Source: Brachionus manjavacas (taxonomy: Eukaryota; Rotifera; Eurotatoria; Ploima; Brachionidae). Taken from it: a stretch of 64,000 bases of DNA. This document shows positions 24,031-36,765 of this stretch, one piece after another. The stretch is taken from contig JAHQIY010000046.1 of the NCBI GenBank assembly GCA_019054805.1, positions 1 to 64,000 on the forward strand. Reading direction: 5' to 3'. A program made the position numbers and the translations under genes. Under the pieces are notes generated by a model. The model had not been told where the DNA came from. It ran no database searches and saw nothing but the letters and a program-made list of their open reading frames with translations. Position 1 is the stretch's first letter. The number at the start of each line of letters is the position of its first letter.

Positions 24031-24940
24031 TTAATTTATTTGTTTATTTTTCGAAATTTTTCTTCGTTTGCTTGGATTCACAACGGTTTGTTCATTAACT
24101 TCATTTCGAATTTTAGGTGGTCTTCCTGTTGGTTATTTGTATTAGTAATTCACATTTGACATTTGAAAAATAACAATTATAAAAGTGCCAGGAGGTTTAT
24201 TTGATTCTACTTCAATTGAAGTAGACACTAGTTTGGATTGATTGTCCGTGGTATAAGAACTTAATGTAGGGGATGAGTTCTGATTTTTTCTTGAGTAATC
24301 CTTAATGGATTAATTGGCCCAGCTGAAACTCTTCGAACATGAGCGGCTGTAGCTTGTTTACGTCGTCAACGTTTTGCATTCGCTTCGATATTTAGATTTT
24401 AATCTAAGAAAAGTTTTTAAATCGAGTATGCTGGCTATACTGACCGTATGCTTGCACAAATAGTTTTTGTTCCAATAAGGTTATGAACACACACTCAATT
24501 GCCAATTTGAATTGTTGATTGAGACTGATCTAATCGAATTAATAGACTTGACATAAAAAACGATTGAACTTCATTGGTTTTACTTTTAAGCAACGAACCG
24601 CATACATTTTTACTGGCTCATTGTTCTTTTTCTCCGCTTGATACAAACATATACAGTAATTAACCCATTGAATTGATTTTGACTATACGTTTGTCCAATT
24701 TAACCCTATTAAAAAATAGAGTCCATTTATGTGAATTGATTGTCGTAATCTCAACAAATTTTTGTTGTTACAAAACTTGGATCACGATCTTAATACCATT
24801 TCGTGACAAACTCTTCCACACATCTCAAAAATTCATTCATTGGCAATAACTCTCTTAACGTCGATTCATTTTTTATTACATTGTTACTAGCTTAAAGTGC
24901 ATTGTTTGTACTTGGATACCCAGGTGTATATATTTCTCTA
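24031..24940 (-). pseudogene. MULE transposase C-terminal region (M4)
   Basis: Same order as M2 read on the reverse strand: PGYPSTNNAL near 24,925, VEEFVTKW near 24,815, SWIM-like region near 24,450-24,490, GRPPK near 24,120, stop at 24,031. The second SWIM Cys codon is TAA. Confidence 0.75.
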
Positions 24941-25783
24941 ATTTTATTTCCTCGTTTTGATGAAATTTGAAAATGATTTTTTAAAAAAATTGTTGCGGAC
25001 TTTCTTGTCTAACTATGCTGAAGTTAAAGATTCTTATAAATTAATTTACTAAAAACAAATATTCTTTTCAGGAAAAATGAGTTTTATTTATAACTATTAA
25101 ATTTTTTGGATTTTAGTTTAAAAGAAGATTTCGGCAATGATTTTTCACAAAGAATATAAAACTCTCTAAATCTCTGGAGTTTTTTTTTTAAATTGCTATG
25201 CTGGCTGAGAAAGAGAAAAAATTTAAGACATAGAAATATTTTATTTTTTTGTTTCCAAAATGTAAACAATTATTTACTTTCAGAAGCAATTTAAGTACTT
25301 TTTGTCTTGTTTTATGCTAATTTTTGAGAGATTTTTAAATTTATGATTTAAAACAGGTTTGGGTAACACACTTAGTAAGTATCAATTTTACTAAACTTAA
25401 TAAACCTTTTTTTAAGTTTTTTATCCACTTCTGCTTCCCTGTTGTCTTTTTGTGGATGTGAAGAATCAAAGTTATCTGTTCTTCTTTCCATTTGTGGATG
25501 AAAAATGATTTATTTTAAAAAGAAAAGTATATTAAAATATTTTTTTCACCAAAATTTGGCATCTTGAAGTTGACTATGAATTCAAAAAATCGTTTCAATT
25601 AAAAGGGTTTATCATTAAATATTAAAATAAACCTTTGAATTAGTTAAATTGTTAATTAGTTTAATGTAATATAGTAAACATGCTATGTAAATTACAAAAA
25701 TAAAAAAATAAAAAAAAAATTTTTACTCAATCTATAGAAAAAATCGATCAAAAAAATATAAATTTATAATTTCATTTTTTGAA
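24941..25783 (+). repeat. N block between M4 and IN7
   Basis: Full-length N. Local oddities such as TGCTATGCTGGCTGAG near 25,195 replace sequence that is uniform in other copies. Splice-acceptor-like ACTCAATCTATAG precedes IN7 at about 25,725. Confidence 0.6.
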
Positions 25784-26585
25784 AAAGCCATGTTGAGTGC
25801 TTGAACAAAAGAAATAGTAAGTTGTTTAAGAAAACATTGTGAGCAAAATCCACATGATTGGTCCAAATGGTTACCATTCGTATTGCTAGCATATCGTACA
25901 TGAATGCACTCAGAAACAAAGTTCTCCCCATTTGAATCCAATGGGCTAGGCAGAAAAATGAATGGATTCAACGATTGAAGTTCAATCGATCCCGATTTCA
26001 AACACAATTCAGGAGAAGAACGTGTTAAGCAAATAGAGGATCTGACGGAGGATAAATATCCTACAGCACTCCAGAACATAACTAAAGCAAAATCCTCACA
26101 AATTAAGGCTCAAAATAATAACAGACCTTTTAACTGAGAAAGTAATATCTACCGTCTGAAAGGCCTGTATCCGCGTCATGGGACTGAATGAAAAATTACA
26201 ACCAAAATATCGGTGTCTGTTAACCGTTCTATGTCAAACAAAAAATGGTTACTACATTGTCGAAGAAGTCTTCAATAAAAAACTGTATGAAACATTTCCA
26301 CTCCATAGATTAAAACTAGATAAGTCGCCTTCTACAAACGGGGGAAGTACGCATTTAGTTAATATTTGAAGTCGAAAAAATAATAAACCATCGACTGAAA
26401 AAAAACCAAAAATATAAATTTCTTGTCAAATGTAAAAACCATTCACTTAAACATAATTCTTGCGTACCTATTGATTGTTTTTTGGGAAAGAAACCAATTC
26501 AAGATTATTTGTCAAAGTTAAACAAATCTAAAAAAAGTTGGTCGACCTAGAAAAACAATCATGTGCTATTTTCCGAAAATGTTGA
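25784..26585 (+). pseudogene. Retroviral-type integrase C-terminal half (IN7)
   Basis: SHVE-type start, TKFSPFE near 25,920 with a small insertion (ATCCAATGGGC) that changes the LMLG part, TGA after GFND, then the 26,178-26,369 frame with KLQPKYRCLLTV. Insertion of several bases near 26,350 alters the end. GRPRK-type tail is frame-shifted by an extra A near 26,535. Confidence 0.75.
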
Positions 26586-27302
26586 ATATTTTAATTACAA
26601 ATTTATTCTTTCTCATAAAAACTAAGTCAACAGTAAGAATTAACTGAAGGTTATTCAGAAACAATCGGACCAAACTAATATTGAAGACACCCTAATTCTA
26701 AAAACCGTTAAGGACTGTAATGCAAGTCAAGTTAATAAAAAAGGACAAAAAATTTAGAAGAGTGGACTAACTATTGGAACAAATACTTACCATAGATGGA
26801 AATGGAAACGAATGTGTTAAATAGAAAATTATGATTGATGCATATTATGTTAATCAGTTTGGTTAAAGAAAACTCATATAAAATCATTCGTAATGTGGAA
26901 ATTGGTAAGAAAGTTTGTGAAAATTTTGGTAAGTTCAAGCACATGTGAAGGATCAAAAATGTCCTGTGAGAATGATGATTGTATATTTGATGGTACGCCA
27001 AAGGAAATATTCAAGTGGCGAAGACCTGTAATGATTTATGGATTTGCAGGGCTTTTTTTGATTTTTTGGTTCTTACGGAAGGTATTTTTTGTCTTTTAAT
27101 CGTAGAAATCCTACTAAAATCAGATATAATTTTAAAACGATTCACAACCTTTTCTTAGCTGAAAGTGATGGAATCGAATCCTAAGACTTTTGCCAACACA
27201 AGATAGATTGAAAGAAGAAATATTTAATAAAAAACTGTCAAGCCTACGAACTTTCAGCGATCACGAAGACCAGTTTGAAATTTTATACGCTGGGAATAAT
27301 TA
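26578..27302 (+). pseudogene. env-like region, short form (E-h)
   Basis: Contains the CEGSKMSC, FKWRRPVMIYGF and hydrophobic segments (frame 26,893-27,099), then a shift into the SDGIE tail. LVCETT is damaged near 26,650. Followed directly by L. Confidence 0.4.
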
Positions 27303-28250
27303 AACATCGATTTTTTACTTTTTAAACATATAAAAATGAATTAAAGACGTCAGAAACAAACTAAATGAGTATTCGTGTGAAATTTATTTTAAATAATGAC
27401 ATTTTACTGAATAAATTATATTCAAAAAATATATGAAATTATTTCATTTAAACATCGAGCATTTCTTCCGTATAGTTAATTTGATATGTTAATTAAAATT
27501 TAAAAAAGTTATGAAATCATAAAAACACGATTGCTAATGATTTTCCCTAACAATTGAATTAAACAAATTGATGAAATTATTTGTTCCATTTATTTGATCT
27601 ATTTAACTCGTCTTTTATATATTTTTTATATAAAATTTTTCAATCAGCGTATGTAATTATGTTATATAAATACCTTCGCAATCATCAATAATTATCTTTA
27701 AAAAATTAGCTGGAATAAATAAAGTTTTTTGATTTTCGAAAAATTAATAATCTTTCAAACGAGAATGTTGTAGCTTAATTTAAGAAATTGATTATATTCA
27801 TTGTTAATAATGTTTTAAGTGCATTTGTATTTCACAAGCAAAAATATGTAATTACGATTTTCGGAAAATCATTAGGACTTAATTTTTAAATGATTAAAAA
27901 ATATTTTAAAGGTTTATTGATGTATTATTGTGTCATTTTCAGAAAAAAATATGCTCTTCAAAAATATTGACAAATTAATAAAATATTAATGAAAACATAG
28001 AATTGAATTTTATTGTCGCGACTCGGAAATATACGAAATTTCTTAAATGATTCCTCAAGTCTTTTTTTAATAGGTCAAATTTAAAATTCGCTGCATGTGT
28101 ATCAAAACTCCTGTCTTTTAACTATTTAATTAATCCGTGTTTGGTCTCTTAATATCTTCCTAAATACTGAATAATCGTTCGCATGTTTAATTTGAAAAGA
28201 TTTTAAGCCCTGTAGTTGATCTCCATTAATATTATTTTTATTTTTATTAT
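27303..28250 (+). repeat. L unit plus T block (LT8)
   Basis: Single L unit and full T, running without a break into X2. Confidence 0.7.
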
Positions 28251-28985
28251 CATTGGTTGATGTTAATTTGATTAGTACTATTTTCGAAAATCCTAAATTG
28301 AAGTAGTTTTCACACGATTTACAGGATGCAATACCTTAACAAAGATATTCGATTGCTCAATAGTTGTAGAATCAGTTATATTAATGTGGATTGGCGACAT
28401 AAATTATAAAATGAAAAAACTGTAATTGGTTATTTAGGAAAATGTGTGGTTGAATTTACTACAATTTAATTAGCTAATTTTCTTTTTTTCATTTTCTATG
28501 TTATTATTGTCTTCTCGTCTTTAGTCTTTTTCTCATTTGTGTCTTTAAGTAATTTAAAAAAATATTTTGTTAAATGCTGTATTTAATAGGAATTGAATAT
28601 AAAATATTTAATAGGAAATACATCATGATCCGTAAACATCTTATTTCACACTGACTGAGCAATCAAATAATCTTAAAAAGGTAGTTTTTATTGTATAACA
28701 TGTGAAATCCAGTAAATATATTCGTCTTATGTAATGATTTAATTATTTAACGATTAAAATTAAAATATAGACAAAGACAAACTTTAAAGAAAAACACAAA
28801 CGGAACGCCAGAAAGAATTTTTGGTAAAGATACAGCAAAAAATGTCATAAAAATAAAATAAATGAAGATTAACTTCAGAGATAAAAAACAAATCAAATTA
28901 AACATTCATACGATTATTCAGTTATTAGTAAGAAATTAAGAGAACAGACACAAACGACTCAAATAATTCAACTTTTATAGATCTT
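28250..28985 (+). repeat. X block containing a diverged inverted T end (X2)
   Basis: The most complete forward X. 28,860-28,985 resembles the T end in reverse (ATTAAACATTCATACGATTA against ATTAAACATTCAAACGATTA in the T orientation at 560). No gene. Confidence 0.6.
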
Positions 28986-29225
28986 AGAATATACACCGAA
29001 TTCTTTTATTTCACCTATTAGAAAAAGACTTAATGGTTTTATGGCGCTTCAGGTTTGTTAGTGACTGCTTTTTCATTCAAAAAAGCCGCAATTATATTCA
29101 ATTGTAAGTTATCATAAATTAAATGAATCAATTCATTGAATTTAATTGTAAATTTTTTTTAAATGATAATGACTCAAAAAAATTATTTGTAAACCTTTGA
29201 AAATTATTTTATCATTTTAGCAGGA
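28986..29225 (+). repeat. H block with inverted-end box (H5)
   Basis: Box at 29,160-29,219, abutting the env-like block through GCAGGAAC, the mirror of 3,553-3,561. Confidence 0.65.
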
Positions 29226-30510
29226 ACAAATACTTTCACTATCGATGGAAATTGAAACGAATGTGTTAAATAGAAAATTATGATTGATGCATATGTTAAC
29301 CTGTTTGGTTAAAGAAACTCATATAAAATCATTCGTTAAGTGTGAAAAAATTTGGTAAGGTCAAGGACATGTGAAGGATCAAAAATGTCCTGTGAGAATG
29401 ATGATTGTATATTTGATGGTACGCCTAAGGAAATATTCAAGTGGCGAAGACCTGTAATGATTTATGAATTTGTGTGTGCTGCTAAATGAGTTACCTTGAA
29501 AAGCAAATCAATTTTAATTTTCGAAACCTTTGATATCAAACAATTTGAATGTAAAATGTAAGTCGTCATTTGTTTACTGGACTAGAAGAAATTGTAAATT
29601 TCTGTCCTTATCGACTTAATATGGCAATTGGTTTAAATTTACCGTTTAATAATGTTTTTAGTAATACAAATGGCGATGAGATTTTTTCAAGATAAACCAA
29701 ACCTTTAACGAATGAGGTATGAAATTTTTAGTTCTACGGAAGATATATATTTTAGTCTTTTAATCGTAGAAATTTGACTAAAATCAAAGCTGATTTTATA
29801 ACGATTCACAACCTTTTCTTAGAAGAAAGTGACGCAATCGAACTCAAGACTCATACGACCCAAGATAGATTGAAAAAAGAAATATGTGATATAGAACTGT
29901 GACGCCGACGAACTTTCCGCCATCACGAAGATCAAGTTTTCTTGAAATTTTATACGCTTGGAATCAAACTTTAATTGTATATGTTAGAGATGTAATTATA
30001 TTCCCTAATTCGAAACAAGTTATATAATTGAAGTCGTATAATTACGACGGATATACAAGAGATCCAAAGGTCTGGTTTGAATTAAGTGGCCAAAGAAATA
30101 CAGGATAGCTTAGTAAAGTAATATAATTAGATATGATAATGAGGAACAACGAAAAGGTAAAGGACGTTGGGTTAGAAAAATTAATAATAAAATAACAATA
30201 TCAATTCGATAAAAATGGAATTACTTGGTTGAAATCCAATCATTTAATATCAGAAAATAGCATCACTAGTGGAGTTTCTAGAATCGTTAAAATTCAATCA
30301 TTATATGTCGATTAATGATTTGATTAATCTAAATATAGAGCTATCGACGTCTAAAAATCGAAATTTAGTAAATGATGATTTTGATAACTCTTGTAATTAT
30401 CGAGGTTCACCTTCGTTCGGTTTAGGTCATTCCATAAATTTACTAAAGAACTCAATGGGAAATGGTTTGGTTGGTAAGGGGATAGACCCTCAAGGAAGAT
30501 AGACCTCTTC
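29226..30510 (+). pseudogene. env-like region, long form (E-i)
   Basis: All downstream pieces are present: FKWRRP segment near 29,440, Cys-rich segment 29,500-29,700, SDAIELKT near 29,830, and the terminal piece with SLKFNHYMSIND in the 30,269-30,502 frame. Many single-base indels break it. No integrase precedes it; H5 does. Confidence 0.4.
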
Positions 30511-32305
30511 TAGATGCTGATATAAAGCATTTAAATAAAAGCTTACAACTTGTCTTAACTATAAGCCCGTATTCTTAACACGAACTCATGGGTATAAAAA
30601 ATGATTCTATCTCTCAGTGATTGGAGAGATATTTTTAGTCATCATACTAAAGTATTAAAATTGTAAGAGCTTCAACAATTATTTAATAAGCTATTCATAA
30701 CTATTATTGTTTTACTTTTCTTTAAGCCGCCTTTGTTTATCACTGTTTTATCATTCATCCGTTTTATCCTTGATAAACAAGTATCTAGTTTTGACTTTTG
30801 AAATTTTAAAAATGAATCAAAGAAGCTAAAAACAAACCAATTTAGGATTTGAATGAAATTAATTTGATTATTTTCTGAATAAATTTTATTCAAAAAATTT
30901 TTGAAATTATTTTTTTCAATATCAAGTTTTTTTATTAAGAAAATATTGATATGTTCATTTAAATTCAAAAAAAGATATAAAATGAAATATTTTCGGTTGC
31001 TGATGATTTTCTGTAACAATTAAATACTAGAAAATACAAGAGATTGTTTCAATTAAATATTCAGTTTTGACTCTTTAAATATATCAAAATGAATTAAGAC
31101 GTCAGGCACAAAACAAAATTAGGATTCGTATGAAATTAATTTGAATAATGACAATTTACTGAATAAATTAAATTCAAGAAATAAATGAAATTATTTCTAT
31201 TTAAAAATCAAGCATTTACTGTAAAGTGAATTTGAAATGTTTATTAAAATTTAAAAAAGGTATAAAATAATAAAAACACGATTGCTAATGTTTTTCCTTA
31301 ACAATTAAATTTATAAAATTAATGAAATTAATTCAGTAAAATATCCAGTTTTGACTTTTCAAATATTAAAAAATGAATCAAAGACGCTAGAAACAAACCA
31401 ATTTAGGATTTGAATGAAATTAATTTGATTATGAACAATTTTCTGAATAAATTTTATTCATAAATTTATGAAATTATATCATTTAAACATCCAGTATTTT
31501 TCTGTATAGAGAATTTGAAATGTTAATTAAAATTTAAAAAAGCATGAAATCATAAAAACACGAGTGCTAATGATTTTTCCCTAACAATTAAATTAAACAA
31601 ATTGATGAAATTATTTGTTCCATTTATTTGATATATTTAACTCGTCTTTTATATATTTTTATCATAAACATAGTTCTTCAAGAAAAAACTCTTGATTCTC
31701 TTTAAGTTATCGGAATTTTTCAATCAGCGTATGTAATTATGTTATATAAACCCTTTTAAAATCATCAATTATTATCTTTAAAAAATTAGTTGAACAAAAA
31801 AGTTTTTTGAATTTCAATAATGAATAATCTTTCAAACGAGAATGTTGTAGCTTAATTTGAGAAATTAATTATAATCACAGTTTATAATGTTTTAAGTGTG
31901 TTTATATTTCCCAAGCTAAAATCTGTAATTAAGTTTTTCGGTAACCATTAGATTCTAATTTTTAAATGATGAAAAAATATTTTAAAGGTTTATTGATGTA
32001 TTATTGTGTAATTTTTCAGAAAAAAATAACTTTTCAAATTGATGACAAATTGTTAAATTAAATTGATGAAAACTTTAGAATTGAATATTACGTCGCGACG
32101 CGGAAAATAACGAAATTTCTTAAATGATTCCTAAAGTCTTTTTCTAACAGGTCAAATTTAGAATTCGCTGCATGTGTATCAATACACTTGTCTTTGAACT
32201 ATTTAAATAATCTGTGTTAATATCTACCTAAATACTGAATAATCGTTTGAATGTTTAATTTGAAATGATTTCAAGCCTTGTAGTTAATCTCCATTGATAT
32301 TATAG
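30511..32305 (+). repeat. Three tandem L units plus T block (LT9)
   Basis: L boundaries fall near 31,020, 31,305 and 31,585, each before an AACAATTAAAT string. Perfect palindromes TGAATAAATTTTATTCA (31,444-31,460) and TTCATAAATTTATGAA (31,458-31,473) overlap in the last unit. T runs to about 32,305. The 115-codon frame on the reverse strand at 30,672-31,019 is within L and is not credited. Confidence 0.75.
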
Positions 32306-32727
32306 AATATACACCGATTTCTTCACTTCACCTATTAGAAAAAGACTTAATGGTTTTACAGCTTCAAGTTTGTTAGCACCTGTTTTTTCATTCAAAAAAG
32401 CCGCAATTATATTCAATTGTAAGTTATCATAAATTAAATTAATCAATTCATTGAATTTAATTGTAAATTTTTTTTAAATGATAATTACTCAAAAAAATTA
32501 TTTGTAAACCTTTGAAAATTATTTTATCATTTTAACAATGGCTACAAATTATTCTAGTATCTTATTTATTTTAATCTTTATCTAATAAAAATAAAAAAAT
32601 ATCCAATAAAATTTCATTGTATCTAATAAAATAATATTTGTATCAAATAGAAAATAAAATATCACAATTTAAGTAAAAAAAAAAATAATAAAAATGTGAG
32701 AAAAAAAAATCGGCTTTAATAAAGAAC
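32306..32727 (+). repeat. H block with inverted-end box (H6)
   Basis: Box at 32,475-32,534; one arm has lost a base (TAAATGATAA). Noncoding. Confidence 0.65.
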
Positions 32728-33635
32728 TTAATTTATTTGTTTATTTTTCGAAATTTTTTCTTCGTTTGCTTGGATTCACAACGGTTTGTTCATTAACTTC
32801 ATTTCGAATTTTAGGTGGTCTTCCAGTTGGTTATTTATTAGTATTCACATTTGACATTTGAAAAATAACAATTCTAAAAGTGCCAGGAGTGTTTATTGGA
32901 TACTTCTTCATTTGAAGTAGAGACTTGGTTGGATTGATTGACCGTGGTATTTGAACTTAATGTAGGATGAGTTCGATTTTTTCTTGAGTAATCCTTAATG
33001 GATTAATATGCACAGTCGAAACTCTTCGAACTTCTGAGCGGCTGTAGCTTGTTTACTTCGTCCACGTTTTGCATTCGCTTCTTCGATATTTAGATTAAAT
33101 CTAGGAAAAGTTTTTAAATCGAGTATGTTACGTACTCGATCGTATGCTTGCACACATAGTTTTTGTTCCAATAAGGACATGAACACACACTCAATTGCCA
33201 ATTTGAATTGTTGATTGAGACTGACTTAATCGAATTAATATTCTTGACATAAAAAACGAATGGAACTTCATTGGTTTTACTTTTGCCAACGAACTACATA
33301 TACATTTTTACTGGCTCGCTGTTTTTCTCCGCTTGATACAAACATATACAGTAATTAACCCATTGAATTGATTTTGACTATACGTTTGTCTAATTAAACC
33401 CTATTAAAAAAATAGAGTCCATTTATGTGAATTGATTGTCGTAATCTCAACAAATTTTTTGTTGTTACAAAACTTGGATCACGATCTTTATACCATTTCG
33501 TGACAAACTCTTCCACACATCTCAAAAATTCATTCATCGGCAATAACTCTCTTATCGTCGATTCATTTTTTATTACATTGTTAGTAGCTTAAAGTGCATT
33601 GTTTGTACTTGGATACCCAGGTGTATATATTTCTC
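32728..33635 (-). pseudogene. MULE transposase C-terminal region, SWIM Cys intact (M5)
   Basis: On the reverse strand, CSCPYWNKNY.CKH is preserved at the codon level near 33,140-33,195 (all of C-x-C and C-x-H). The tail with GRPPK lies near 32,810. An extra segment near 33,025 shifts the frame, so it is still a pseudogene, or error-affected. Confidence 0.75.
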
Positions 33636-34472
33636 TAATTTTATTTCGTTTTGATGAAATTTGAAAATGATTTTTTAAAAAAATTGTTGCGGACTTTCTT
33701 GTCTAACTATGCTGAAGTTAAAGATTCTTATAAATTAATTTACTAAAAACAAATATTCTTTTCAGGAAAAATGAGTTTTATTTTTAACTATTAAATTTTT
33801 GATTTTTGTGTTTAAAAGAAGATTTCTGCAATGATTTTTCACAAAGAATATAAACCTCTAAATCTCTGGAGTTTTTTTTTTAAATTGCTTGTGTCATTGA
33901 GAAAGAGAAAAAATTTAAGACATAGAAATATTTTATTTTTTTGTTTCCAAAATGTGTACAATTATTTACTTTCTGTGCTAAATTTATACTTTTTGTCTTG
34001 TTTTATGCTAATTTTGGAGAGATTTTTTAAATTTATGATTTAAAACAGGTTTGGGTAACACACTTAGTAAGTATCAATTTTACTAAACTTAATAAACTCT
34101 TTTTTAAGTTTTTTATATCTAATTTCGTCTTCAATTGTTGTCTTTTTGTGGATGTGAAGAATCAAAGTTATTCGTTCTTTTTCTTTTCCATTTTTTGGAT
34201 GAAAATGATTTATTTTAAAAAGAAAAGTATATTAAAATATTTTTTTCACCAAAATTTGGCATCTTGAAGTTGACGATGAATTCAAAAAATAAATTTAAAT
34301 TCAAAGGGTTTATCATTAAATATTAAAAAAACCTTTGAATTAGTTTAATAAATCTTAATGTAACATAGTAAACATGCTTTGTAAATTACAAAAATAAAAT
34401 AAAAAAAAAAATTTTCTCAATCTTTAGAAAAAATCGATTATAAAAATTGAAATATATAAACTCATTTTTTGA
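33636..34472 (+). repeat. N block between M5 and IN8
   Basis: Full N. Local changes near 33,975-33,985, 34,120-34,130 and 34,185-34,195 are not seen in other copies. The open frame 33,831-34,043 is not conserved and not credited. Confidence 0.6.
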
Positions 34473-35277
34473 AATGGACATGTTATATGCTTGAACAAAG
34501 AAATAGTAAGTTGTTTAAGAAAACATTGTGAGCAAAATCCACATGATTGGTCCAAATGGCTACCATTCGTATTGCTAGCATATCGTACATGAATGCACTC
34601 AGAAACAAAGTTCTCCCCATTTGAACTAATGTTAGGCAGAAAAATGAATGGATTCAACGATTGAAGTTCAATCGATCCTGATTTCAAACACAATTCAGGA
34701 GAAGAACGTGTTAAGCAAATAGAGGATCTGATCGAGTGGCTAAATATCCCACAGCACTCCAGAACATAACTAAAGCAAAAATCCTCACAAATTAAGGCTC
34801 AAAATAATAATAGACCTTTAACTGAGAAAGTAATATCTACTGTCTGAAAGGTCTGTATCCGCGTCATGGGACTGAATGAAAAATTACAACCAAAATATCG
34901 GTGTCTGTTAACCGTTCTATGTCAAACAAAAAATGGTTACTACATTGTCGAAGAAGTCATCAATAAAAAACTGTATGAAACATTTCCACTCCATAGATTA
35001 AAACTAGATAAGTCGCCTTCTACAAACGGGGGAAGTACGGAAGCTAATATTTGAAGTCGAAAAAATAATAAACCATCGACTGAAAAAAAACCAAAAATAT
35101 AAATTTCTTGTCAAAATGTAAAAACCATTCACTTAAACATAATTCTTGGTGTTATTCTACGTTGATTGTTTTTTGGGAAAGAAAATCAATTCAAGATTAT
35201 TTGTCAAAGTTAAACAAACCTAAAAAAGTTGGTCGACTCAGAAAAACAATCAGTGTGCTATTTCCGAAAATGTTGAA
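34473..35277 (+). pseudogene. Retroviral-type integrase C-terminal half (IN8)
   Basis: NGHV start with the catalytic Glu codon altered (GTT ATA TGC where others have GTT GAG TGC). The 34,866-35,054 frame carries KLQPKYRCLLTVLCQTKNG. The tail frame at 35,108-35,317 includes KPKKVGRLRKT, so GRPRK is changed to GRLRK. Confidence 0.75.
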
Positions 35278-36765
35278 TATTTTAATTACAAATTTATTCT
35301 TTCTCATAAAAAATTAAGTCAACAGTAAGAATTAACTGAAGGTTAGTCTGTGAAACAATTACAAAAAAACTAATATTGAAGACAACTTCTAATTCTAAAA
35401 ACCGTTAAGGACTGTTATGCAAGTCATGCCACTTAAAAGTGACAAAAAATTTAGAAGAGTGGACTAACTATTGGAACAAATACTTACCATAGATGGAAAT
35501 GGAAACGAATGTGTTAAATAGAAAATTATGATTGATGCACATGTTAACCTGTTTGGTTAAAGAAACTCATATAATATCATTCTTAATGTTCATTCGAAAT
35601 TGGTAAGAAAGTTTATGAAAATAAGTTCTAGGAGCCATGTGAAGGATCAAAAATGTCCTGTGAGAATGATGATTGTATATTTGATGGTACGCCTAAGGAA
35701 ATATTCAAGTGGCGAAGACCTGTAATGATTTATGGATTTGTGTGTGCTGCTAAATGAGTTACCTTGAAAAGCAAATCAATTTTAATTTTCGAAACCTGTG
35801 ATATTAAACAATTTGAATGTAAATGTAAGTCGTCATTTGTTTACTGGACCAAAGAAATTGTAAATTTCTGTCCTTATCGACTTTATATGGCAATTGGTTT
35901 AAATTTACCGTTTAATAATGTTTTTAGTAATACAAATGGCGATGAGATTGCTGAAGATAAACCAAACCTTTAACGAATGTGGTATGAAACTTTATGGTTG
36001 TACCGAAGGTATACTTTTGTTCCTTTTAATCGTAGAAATTTGACTAAAATCAAAGCTGATTTTATAACGATTCACAACCTTTTCTTAGCAAAAAGTGACG
36101 GAATCGAACTCAAGAGACTTAAACAACCCAAGATAGATTGAAAGATGAAATATGTAATATAGAACGAATGACGAACATTCCGCCATCACGAAGACCAGTT
36201 TGAGATTTTATTCGCTGGGAATAAAACTTTAATTGTATATGTTAGAGATGTAATTATTGTGCCTAATTCGAAACAAGTTATATAAATGAAGTCGGAAAAT
36301 TACGACGGATGTACAAGAGATCCGAAGGTCTGGATGAAATTAAGTGGCCAAAGAAATACAGGATAGCTTAGTAAAAGTAACATAATAAGATATGATAATA
36401 AGGAACAACGCAAAGCTAAAGGACATTGGGTTAGAAAAATTAATGATAAAATAATATCAATTGATAAAAATGGAATTACTTGGTTGAAATCCAATCATTT
36501 AATATCAGAAAATAGCAGCATCACTAGTGTAGTCGAATCGTTAAAATTCAATCATTATATGTCGATTAATGATTTGATTAATCTAAATATAGAGCTATCG
36601 ACTCCTAAAAAATCGAAATTCAGTAAATGATGATTTTGATAACTCTTATAATTATCGTGGATTACCGTTCGGGTTAGAAACATTCCGTGAAATCATTAAA
36701 GAACCCGTCGGGAAAATGGTTTGCTTGATAGGGGATAGACCTTCAGAAGATAGACCCTTCTAGAC
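35269..36765 (+). pseudogene. env-like region, full set of pieces downstream of integrase (E-j)
   Basis: The only copy with all pieces in order directly after integrase: signal-like hydrophobic start (about 35,269-35,320), LVCET, Cys segment with FKWRRP (35,640-35,740), second Cys-rich segment (frame 35,764-35,973, with FECKCKSSFVYWTKEI), SDGIELK (36,090), WVRKINDKIISIDKNG (36,430) and SLKFNHYMSIND (36,540). Frames change several times, so it is a pseudogene. Best template for a family search. Confidence 0.45.

Larger units (their letters stand above)
20300..32812 (+). repeat. Arm B of a large inverted repeat
   Basis: Reverse-complement counterpart of 1-12,345; position 32,812 corresponds to position 1. 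It carries more small indels than arm A. The spacer between arms is about 8 kb. Confidence 0.8.

Noticed and set aside
36300..36494. Reverse frame MDFNQVIPFLSID..., also at 2,561, 40,971, 43,565 and 50,440
   Set aside because: Antisense to the env-like terminal piece with KINDKIISIDKNG; hydrophobic content is a by-product of reading AT-rich sequence backwards.
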